NCBI GenBank assembly: GCA_025966255.1
Contig: JAOPVG010000461.1
Location: 1-6,916 of the forward strand
From: Jatrophihabitans sp.
GTDB taxonomy: Bacteria > Actinomycetota > Actinomycetes > Mycobacteriales > Jatrophihabitantaceae
Direction of reading: 5' to 3'
DNA: 6,916 nucleotides
Positions 1 through 5,061 of the stretch are shown piece by piece. Below the pieces are notes generated by a model. It saw only the letters and a program-made list of their open reading frames with translations. It was not told where the DNA came from and did no database searches. Numbering within the stretch: position 1 is the stretch's first letter; each line of letters starts with the position of its first letter. The position numbers and the translations under genes were made by a program.

Positions 1-1022
1 TCGACGTCCGCTACCCGATCGTCCAGACCGGCATGGGGTACGTGGCGACGCCGGAACTCGCCGCCGCGACGTCGAACGCGGGCGGCCTCGGGATCCTCGC
101 GAGCGGCACGCTGTCCCTCGCCGAGACGGATGTCGCGATCGCGCGGACCAAAGAGCTGACGGCGAGGACGTTCGGCGTGAACATGCGTGGTGACGCCCCG
201 GACCTGCCCGAGAGGGCCAAGTTGCTCGTCAAGCACGGGGTACGGGTCGCGTCCTTCGCGTTGGCTCCCAACGAAAAGGTGATTCGCGAGCTCAAAGACG
301 CCGGGCTGGTGGTGGTGCCGTCCATCGGCGCGCGACGTCACGCCGAGAAGGTTGCCGCGTGGGGAGTCGACGCGGTGATCGTCCAAGGCAGCGAGGCAGG
401 TGGTCACACCGGGCGAGTGTCGACGTCCATCCTGCTGCCGCAGGTCGTCGACGCTGTCGACATTCCGGTGATCGGCGCCGGCGGGATGAGTAACGGCCGG
501 GGCCTCATCGCGGCGCTCGCCTACGGTGCGGCCGGTATCGCGATGGGCACGCGCTTCCTCCTGACCAGCGACAGCACGGTCCCGGTGAACGTCAAGCGCG
601 AGTACCTGATCCGTTCGGTGGACGACACCGTCGTCACGTCCGTGCTCGACGGCGTGCCGCAGCGGGTACTGCGCACCGAGTTCGCCGAGAAGCTCATCAA
701 CGCGTCGGCCCCGGCGCGCATGAGCCGGTCGCTCCGGCATGCGGTCGCGTTTCACGCCATGTCAGGTATTTCGTGGCGTGACATGGTCCGCGAAGGTCTC
801 GCCATGAAGAAGAACCATGACCTCGGCTGGAGTCAGGTGCTCATGGCGGCGAACACCCCGATGATGCTGCACGCGAGCATGATCGACGGGCGCACCGACC
901 TGGGCACGCTCGCGAGCGGTCAGGTGGCAGGTGTTATCGACGACCTGCCGAGCTGCGCGGAGTTGTTGAACCGGATCATGTCCGAGGCGGACGCAGTACT
1001 CACGAAGCTGTGCGGGAGATAG
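1..1022 (+). CDS. IpdC-like nitronate-monooxygenase-family flavoprotein (5' end outside window)
   Basis: FMN-binding TIM-barrel protein of the nitronate monooxygenase (2-nitropropane dioxygenase) family. The frame is already open at base 3 and reads DVRYPIVQTGMG, the usual first beta strand and FMN-phosphate region, so the ATG at 33 is internal and about a dozen residues are missing. The 339 visible residues include SNAGGLG near residue 25, the family loop GSEAGGHTG at about 129-137, the phosphate-binding stretch GAGG...GAAGIAMGTRF, and a C-terminal LASGQVAGVIDDLPSC block. The sequence, especially RVASFALAP, RFLLTSDSTVP, TWSQVLMAANTP-like and GQVAG blocks, resembles what I recall of M. tuberculosis IpdC (Rv3553), a flavoenzyme of steroid C/D-ring degradation that acts on CoA thioesters, better than true nitronate monooxygenases. 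It ends in TAG 13 bp before the convergent SDR gene. Family call is firm; the IpdC-like role is inferred. Confidence 0.88.
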   Translation, partial: DVRYPIVQTGMGYVATPELAAATSNAGGLGILASGTLSLAETDVAIARTKELTARTFGVNMRGDAPDLPERAKLLVKHGVRVASFALAPNEKVIRELKDAGLVVVPSIGARRHAEKVAAWGVDAVIVQGSEAGGHTGRVSTSILLPQVVDAVDIPVIGAGGMSNGRGLIAALAYGAAGIAMGTRFLLTSDSTVPVNVKREYLIRSVDDTVVTSVLDGVPQRVLRTEFAEKLINASAPARMSRSLRHAVAFHAMSGISWRDMVREGLAMKKNHDLGWSQVLMAANTPMMLHASMIDGRTDLGTLASGQVAGVIDDLPSCAELLNRIMSEADAVLTKLCGR

Positions 1023-1035
1023 CCGGCCGCGACTG

Positions 1036-1824
1036 TCAGAACAGCGCCCCGCCCATACCGCCGTCGACGTCGATCGCGCAGCCGTTCAGATAGCTGCCGT
1101 ACGGCGAGACGAGGAACAGCACGACAGCCGCGATCTCGTCGGCCGTGCCGAAGCGACCCACCGGGACCCGCGTGGCCCGCTCTGCGAACACGGCGTCGGC
1201 CGTCGTGCCGCTGGCCTGCGCGACCTCCTCGGCCGTGCGTTCCCACATGGTGGTGCGGATCAGGCCGGGCAGCAATGAGTTCACCAGGACACCGTCGGCG
1301 CCGTACTTGGCGGCCAGTGCTTTGGCGGTGGCGATCATCGCCGCCTTGGACGCCGAGTAGTCGATCAGCGCGGGGGAGGGATACTTCGCTGCTCCGGTGC
1401 CGATCATGACCACGCGCCCCCACCTCTGCCTCCGCATCGCCGGGAGAAGGCGTCTGGTGCAGCGAACCGCCGACATGAGGTTGAGCTCGAACAAGTGGGC
1501 CCAGTCGGTGTCGCTCATGTACAGGAAGTTGCGCGAGGGGGAGTCGCCGACGTTGTTGACCAGGATGTCGATGTCGCCCAGATCGCGGCCCACGGCGTCG
1601 AGGAAGTCCTCGGTCGAGGCGGCGTCCGACATGTCCGCGACGTAGCTGCGCACCGCCCCGGGGGAGTCGGACAGTTCGGCCGTGAGTGCGCGTCCCCCGT
1701 CGGCGTTTCGCGCACAGAACGCCACGTCGGCTCCGTGGGCCGCGAGCGCACGTACCGTCGCCGCCCCGATGCCCTCGCTGCCACCGGTCACGACTGCGGT
1801 CCGACCGGTCAGGTCGATGGTCAT
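1036..1824 (-). CDS. Short-chain dehydrogenase/reductase (SDR), probably NADP(H)-linked
   Basis: Classical SDR of 262 residues (usual length about 250-260), cytoplasmic, oxidising an alcohol or reducing a ketone. The Rossmann motif TGGSEGIG is at 13-20, D64 sits in the adenine-binding loop, NNVG is at 90-93, the active-site Asn is N115, and YSASK gives Y156 and K160. The residue 13 before the Tyr, normally catalytic Ser, is Thr143. Basic ARN after beta strand 2 (38-40) suggests NADP(H). The C-terminus has the GCAIDVDGG pattern. I chose the ATG at 1824 because the first beta strand follows immediately, although no clear ribosome binding site precedes it. A GTG seven codons upstream (1845) is an alternative. 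It lies 53 bp downstream of the luciferase-like gene on the same strand, probably in one operon, but a KstR2-like site at 1881-1894 may give it separate control. FabG-type annotation would be too specific; substrate unknown. Confidence 0.9.
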   Translation of the reverse strand: MTIDLTGRTAVVTGGSEGIGAATVRALAAHGADVAFCARNADGGRALTAELSDSPGAVRSYVADMSDAASTEDFLDAVGRDLGDIDILVNNVGDSPSRNFLYMSDTDWAHLFELNLMSAVRCTRRLLPAMRRQRWGRVVMIGTGAAKYPSPALIDYSASKAAMIATAKALAAKYGADGVLVNSLLPGLIRTTMWERTAEEVAQASGTTADAVFAERATRVPVGRFGTADEIAAVVLFLVSPYGSYLNGCAIDVDGGMGGALF

Positions 1825-1877
1825 CGGCCACGCTAGCGAGGTCACGGCGTCATCGAATCGCGCGTTGCGGTCGAGTG
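1825..1877 (-). other. Short spacer between monooxygenase and SDR genes
   Basis: These 53 bp separate the stop of the luciferase-like gene from the SDR start on the same strand. There is no convincing Shine-Dalgarno sequence ahead of the SDR ATG and no hairpin with a T tract, so readthrough from the upstream gene is likely. A GTG at 1845 is in frame with the SDR. Confidence 0.5.
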
Positions 1878-3059
1878 TCAAGCAAGCGCTCGGTAGGCTT
1901 CCTCTTGCGCCTCGATGGCCCGGATCGCGGGAATGATCGACGTGCCGAACAATTCGATCGACCGCATCAGGTCGTCGTGGCGCAGGTCCGCCAGCTGCAT
2001 GACACACACCAGGCGATCCGCGCCCGCAGCCCGGTAACGTTCGATGTTGCGGAGAACCTGCTGGGGGTCACCGACGCAGAATGCGCCGGAGTCGATCATC
2101 TTCTCGTACGCGTCGGCGCTGTCGAGATCGCGGCCGCGCATGCCTGTCTGCAGCGTGCCTCCTGACACCAGCCCTTTGCGGCGCACCTCGGCGTGGTAGC
2201 GATACGAGTCCGGGACGCTCTCGAGCGGCTGGCCGGCCCAGTCGTTGCTGTAGATCGTTGCCAGCGTCTTCAGGTACCACATAGAAGCCTGGCCACCGAG
2301 CACGCGGGCCCGGTCGTCGTCATCGTTGGTGAAAGCGCAGGTGAACAAGGCGCACTGGTCGTTGACGAACATGCCGAGGGGATCGGTCGGCGCAGCGATC
2401 GCTGCCTTGTACGCGGCGATGCTCTCGCGGGCGCTGTCCGGGCCGCCGAGCTGTGGCATCAGGAGTCCGAGGCCTTTTTGGCCGGCGAGTGCACACGTGT
2501 CGGGTTGGGTGGACGCCACCCACAGCGGCGGATGAGGCTTCTGGACCGGGCGCGGGACGACCGTGATCTCGTCGTCCCAGTCGAAGAACCGTCCGTGATA
2601 CGCGAACTTCTCCTTGGTCCAGAGCTGCGGCAGCAGGCGGGTGGCCTCCTCCCACTCCTCGCGGGTATTGGCGACGTCGACACCGAATGCGCGTAGTTGG
2701 TACGGGCTGCTCGATCGCCCCGTACCGACCTCCAGACGGCCGTCGGACAGGATGTCCATGACCGCGGTCCGCTCGGCGACCCGGATCGGATGGTTCACCC
2801 GACCGGGCATGAGCGCGACGCCGAATCCGAGGCGAGCCCGGGACGTGCGTTGTGTCAGCGCCCCGAGCAGGGCGTCGGGGGCCGAGGAGTGTGCGGCTTC
2901 CTCGAGAAAGTGGTGCTCGACGAACCAGATCGTGTCGAAGCCCATCTGGTCGGCGAATACCGCCTGTTCGATGGCCTCGTGAAACCGGTCGCGCTCCTTG
3001 CCATCGCCCCACGGACGGGGCACCTCGACCTCGAACAGTAGATCGATCTTGAAGGACAC
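1878..3059 (-). CDS. Luciferase-like (LLM class) flavin-dependent monooxygenase
   Basis: Bacterial luciferase-like TIM-barrel protein of 393 residues, close to the 340-400 usual in the family. Members use FMNH2 from a partner reductase, or F420, to oxidise ketones, alkanes, sulfonates or terpenes. Visible family marks, numbered from the GTG at 3059: the N-terminal strand FKIDLLFEVEVPRPW, FADQMGFDTIWFVEHHF ending at EHHF 48-51 (the luciferase active-site His region), NHPIRVAE 89-96, GRLEVGTGR 107-115, and RPVQKPHPPLWVAS near 170-182. I chose this GTG because AGGTGG lies 5 bases before it. A GTG three codons upstream (3068) is also possible and is about where a leaderless transcript would begin. 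The gene is divergent from the IclR gene and upstream of the SDR, suggesting IclR control. No flavin reductase lies in the window. Some luciferase-like enzymes (diketocamphane monooxygenases) perform Baeyer-Villiger oxidation, which would fit the SDR and hydrolase here, but this is inference. Confidence 0.9.
   Translation of the reverse strand: MSFKIDLLFEVEVPRPWGDGKERDRFHEAIEQAVFADQMGFDTIWFVEHHFLEEAAHSSAPDALLGALTQRTSRARLGFGVALMPGRVNHPIRVAERTAVMDILSDGRLEVGTGRSSSPYQLRAFGVDVANTREEWEEATRLLPQLWTKEKFAYHGRFFDWDDEITVVPRPVQKPHPPLWVASTQPDTCALAGQKGLGLLMPQLGGPDSARESIAAYKAAIAAPTDPLGMFVNDQCALFTCAFTNDDDDRARVLGGQASMWYLKTLATIYSNDWAGQPLESVPDSYRYHAEVRRKGLVSGGTLQTGMRGRDLDSADAYEKMIDSGAFCVGDPQQVLRNIERYRAAGADRLVCVMQLADLRHDDLMRSIELFGTSIIPAIRAIEAQEEAYRALA
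1881..1894. promoter_or_regulatory. Candidate KstR2-like operator upstream of the SDR gene
   Basis: AGCAAGCGCTCGGT matches the KstR2 operator consensus AnCAAGnnCTTGnT (recalled from mycobacterial work) at 9 of 10 fixed positions. It overlaps the last codons of the luciferase-like gene (Arg-Ala-Leu-Ala) and lies 57 bp upstream of the SDR ATG. It shares AGCAAGCG and a trailing TAGG with the site at 5012-5025. Because it is within coding sequence, chance and codon use are a real alternative. Confidence 0.35.
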
Positions 3060-3068
3060 AAGCGCCAC

Positions 3069-3151
3069 CTGTTCTGTATACGAAACAACGATACTGTATA
3101 CAGAAGATTAGAAGTCGAGCGCTGTCCCAGTCAACGAGTGCGAGGTGTCGG
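3069..3151. promoter_or_regulatory. Divergent promoter region between monooxygenase and IclR genes
   Basis: This 83 bp region is much richer in A/T than its surroundings, as expected for a promoter. TATACA hexamers on both strands (3097-3102 on plus, 3075-3080 read on minus) could be -10 elements for the two divergent genes. The minus-strand one would place a transcription start near 3068, at the first possible start codon of the monooxygenase. No good -35 is seen on either strand. The IclR gene has a clear AGGTG at 3143-3147, four bases before its ATG. Confidence 0.6.
3071..3106. promoter_or_regulatory. Paired CTGTATAC operator boxes, likely IclR target
   Basis: CTGTATAC occurs at 3074-3081 and again at 3094-3101, exactly 20 bp apart, about two helical turns. 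The second box extends to the perfect palindrome CTGTATACAG (3094-3103). The first lies in the imperfect palindrome GTTCTGTATACGAAAC (3071-3086, arms GTT/AAC). I see GTATAC nowhere else in the window. Paired sites between a regulator and a divergent target fit IclR binding as dimers of dimers. Which protein binds is inference. Confidence 0.6.
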
Positions 3152-4057
3152 ATGGCCACACCAGTCCCCGCGGTCGAGCGGGCCGGCCGGATCGTCGCGC
3201 TGCTCAGCACCGGCCCGAGGCGGCGATGGACGGTCTCGCAAGTGTCGGCCGAGCTGGGCCTGGCAAAGGCGACCTGCTTCGCCATCCTCACCTGCCTGAC
3301 CGAGCTGGGCTGGATCAGGCGCGACAGCTCGGCGAAGAGCTACTGTCTCGGGCCCGAATTCGTCCGGCTCGGCTGGGCCACCCTCGAGCAGGTACGCGGC
3401 CTCGCCGTGGCGCGCCGGGAGATGTTCGCGCTCGCTCGAGAGCTCGACGTCGGTTGCTTCGTCTGTGCTCTCGTCGACGACGAGATGGTGATCCTCGACG
3501 TAGCCGGCGGCGAGGACGAGAGCTTGGCCCTGCCGTCTCTGGATGCGCGCCCGGTTCCGGCACGCCCGCCGCTCGGATCGGTCTATTTCGCGTGGTCGTC
3601 GCCGGACGAGATCGACGCGTGGCTGCGGCGGTCGGGTGGCGCCCGGACCGTTCGCGAGCTCGAGGTGAACCGGCGCGCCCTACGCGCGATTCGTGCGCGC
3701 GGCTACTCGGTCGGCGGCGGCGTCGAGGTGCAGCTCCAGGTCGAGGAGTTGCTCGATCGCATCGGTACGAGCAGGGGTGACGAACGAATCGAGCTCGCCA
3801 TCACCCTCGCCGATCTTGTCCGGGGAACGCCGGCTGGCGAGAGCCCAGGGACGGTGCCGCATCCGGTCACCCATCTGATCGCGCCTGCCTTCGATGCGGC
3901 CGGCCGGATCTCGCTCACCCTCACCGTCGTCGGCCGGGCCGGTCAGGTCCATGACGCGAACGTGACGGAGTACGCCGCACCGCTGCTGGCCGGCCTCGGC
4001 CGGGTCACGACGTCGATCGGTGGACGGGTTCCGGACGCGGGGTTGCTCAGTGCGTGA
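3152..4057 (+). CDS. IclR-family transcriptional regulator
   Basis: Two-domain IclR regulator of 301 residues, somewhat longer than the usual 250-280. An N-terminal winged helix-turn-helix spans about 7-70 (VERAGRIVALL, then TVSQVSAELGLAKATCFAIL as the helix-turn-helix, and a wing near LGWIRRDSSAKSYCLG). The effector-binding domain follows from about 80 to 290, with the family's P...LGSVYFAW loop near 135-148 and RARGYSVGGG at 181-190. It is rich in cysteine for this family (42, 48, 65, 102, 105), including a C-x2-C at 102-105, which might matter for redox or metal but is unproven. The ATG at 3152 is supported by AGGTG four bases upstream. The gene is divergent from the luciferase-like monooxygenase and overlaps the hydrolase gene at its 3' end. 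It probably senses an intermediate of the local pathway and controls the monooxygenase-SDR operon and itself; ligand unknown. Confidence 0.92.
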   Translation: MATPVPAVERAGRIVALLSTGPRRRWTVSQVSAELGLAKATCFAILTCLTELGWIRRDSSAKSYCLGPEFVRLGWATLEQVRGLAVARREMFALARELDVGCFVCALVDDEMVILDVAGGEDESLALPSLDARPVPARPPLGSVYFAWSSPDEIDAWLRRSGGARTVRELEVNRRALRAIRARGYSVGGGVEVQLQVEELLDRIGTSRGDERIELAITLADLVRGTPAGESPGTVPHPVTHLIAPAFDAAGRISLTLTVVGRAGQVHDANVTEYAAPLLAGLGRVTTSIGGRVPDAGLLSA

Positions 4058-4991
4058 CCGCGAGCGTCCGAACAGCGTCGGCGATCAGTTCCACCGCGCG
4101 GTCCGCGGCCGGTATCGCTCCGAGGAACGAGAGAAAGCCGTGGATCATCCCTTCACAGAGGATTAGCTCCGTCGGGACTCCGGAGTCCTGGAGTCGTCCC
4201 GCGTAGCTCTCCGCTTCGTCGCGGAGCGGGTCGAATTCGGCCGCGACGACGATGGCCGGCGGAAGTCCGGCGAGATCGTCGCTGCGCCCCGGGGCGGCAT
4301 AGACCGGTACGTTCGCGCCCCGCTGCGGTAGGTACTTGTCCCAGTACCACTCCATTTGCTCACGCTCAAGCAGATAGCCGCCGGCGTTGGCGACGTACGA
4401 GGAGTTGTCCGTCGGGACGTCGAGCACCGGGTAGAGCAACAACTGCAGCCGCAACGGCGCGAGGCCGAGATCGCGGGAGAGCAGGCTGGCGGCGGCAGCG
4501 AGATTGCCACCCGCGCTCGTCCCGGCCACGGAGACGTTCGACGGGTCACCGCCGAGCCGCTCGCCGTGCTCGCGTGACCAGGCGATCGCGGCCACCGTGT
4601 CGCCGAGCGCTGCCGGATAGGGGCACTCCGGTGCGAGACGGTAATCGACACTGACGATCACGCAGTCCATGAGTGCGGCCAGCCGACGACACAGCGCATC
4701 GTTCATCTCGAGGCCACCGCTCACCCAGCCACCGCCATGTAGATAGACGAGTATCGGCCGACCGGGCTCGGGCGAACCGCGGTAGGCGCGGACCGCTGTT
4801 CCGCCGTGGACGGTCTCGTCGTGCACGTCCGTGACGGGTTCGGGCTCGGCTGCGGGCGGGGTGTTGAGGGTCGGCCGGACGCGGGCCAGGTACTGCGCCG
4901 CCCGGTGCGGATCGTCACGCGCCCCGGCCGGGAAGCCGAGGCGCGCTCCGTTCTCGCCGAGGAAGCGGCGGACGTGTTGATCAAGCGGCAT
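4047..4991 (-). CDS. Alpha/beta hydrolase, hormone-sensitive-lipase (HSL, family IV) type esterase
   Basis: Cytoplasmic esterase of 314 residues, typical for the HSL family, hydrolysing short or medium carboxylic esters or possibly lactones. The oxyanion motif HGGG is at 85-88 (YLHGGGWVSGG), followed by VSVDYRLAPECPYPAAL. The nucleophile elbow GTSAGGN places Ser159, where most members read GDSAGG. FDPLRDE gives Asp254 and MIHGFLS gives His284, so the catalytic triad is complete. No signal peptide is seen. The ATG at 4991 is preceded on the coding strand by GGGAG about nine bases upstream. The gene starts 70 bp from the divergent acyl-CoA dehydrogenase and shares that region, with its KstR2-like site. 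It overlaps the IclR gene by 11 bp tail to tail. A role in cleaving an ester or lactone made by the monooxygenase is plausible but inferred. Similar LipN/LipH-type acetyl esterases are common in mycobacteria. Confidence 0.92.
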   Translation of the reverse strand: MPLDQHVRRFLGENGARLGFPAGARDDPHRAAQYLARVRPTLNTPPAAEPEPVTDVHDETVHGGTAVRAYRGSPEPGRPILVYLHGGGWVSGGLEMNDALCRRLAALMDCVIVSVDYRLAPECPYPAALGDTVAAIAWSREHGERLGGDPSNVSVAGTSAGGNLAAAASLLSRDLGLAPLRLQLLLYPVLDVPTDNSSYVANAGGYLLEREQMEWYWDKYLPQRGANVPVYAAPGRSDDLAGLPPAIVVAAEFDPLRDEAESYAGRLQDSGVPTELILCEGMIHGFLSFLGAIPAADRAVELIADAVRTLAVTH

Positions 4992-5061
4992 TTGTGTATT
5001 CTCCCAGGCCGAGCAAGCGATTGCTAGGTTAGCTGCATCAGCTGATAGCTCGGGAGGCGCG
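4992..5061. promoter_or_regulatory. Divergent promoter region between hydrolase and acyl-CoA dehydrogenase genes
   Basis: This 70 bp region must hold the promoters of both genes. It contains the KstR2-like palindrome, the perfect palindrome ATCAGCTGAT (5037-5046), and an outer inverted repeat CCGAGC (5009-5014)/GCTCGG (5048-5053). Possible -10 sequences of the TAnnnT type overlap the palindrome edge: TAGGTT at 5025-5030 on plus and TAACCT near 5026-5031 on minus. The acyl-CoA dehydrogenase has a strong ribosome binding site, GGGAGG at 5052-5057, four bases before ATG. Confidence 0.65.
5009..5028. promoter_or_regulatory. KstR2-like TetR operator (core 5012-5025)
   Basis: The 20 bp CCGAGCAAGCGATTGCTAGG pairs at 16 of 20 positions around its centre. 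Its core AGCAAGCGATTGCT matches AnCAAGnnCTTGnT, the KstR2 consensus as I recall it, with a single mismatch. It overlaps possible -10 elements of both flanking genes, where a bound repressor would block transcription in both directions. A KstR2-like regulator is encoded about 1.4 kb away. The assignment is by motif resemblance only. Confidence 0.62.

Noticed and set aside
33..35. ATG at 33 as the start of the left-edge flavoprotein
   Set aside because: The frame is open to base 3 and encodes the conserved YPIVQTG segment, so the true start lies outside the window.
1023..1035. Terminator between the convergent IpdC-like and SDR genes
   Set aside because: Only 13 GC-rich bases with no stable hairpin or T tract.
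920..1831. A 303-codon minus-strand frame across the SDR gene
   Set aside because: Out of frame with the SDR and arginine-rich low-complexity sequence; the SDR frame has every family motif.
1825..2007. Extension of the SDR start upstream to 2007
   Set aside because: It would overlap the monooxygenase coding end by 130 bp and add about 60 unrelated residues before the Rossmann strand.
2320..3291. A 323-codon minus-strand frame across the monooxygenase and the start of the IclR gene
   Set aside because: Low-complexity Arg/Pro-rich product that crosses the divergent promoter; the luciferase-like frame explains the region.
3145..3780. A 211-codon plus-strand frame starting at GTG 3145
   Set aside because: Frame-shifted shadow of the IclR gene, rich in Arg, Ala and Gly, without a helix-turn-helix.
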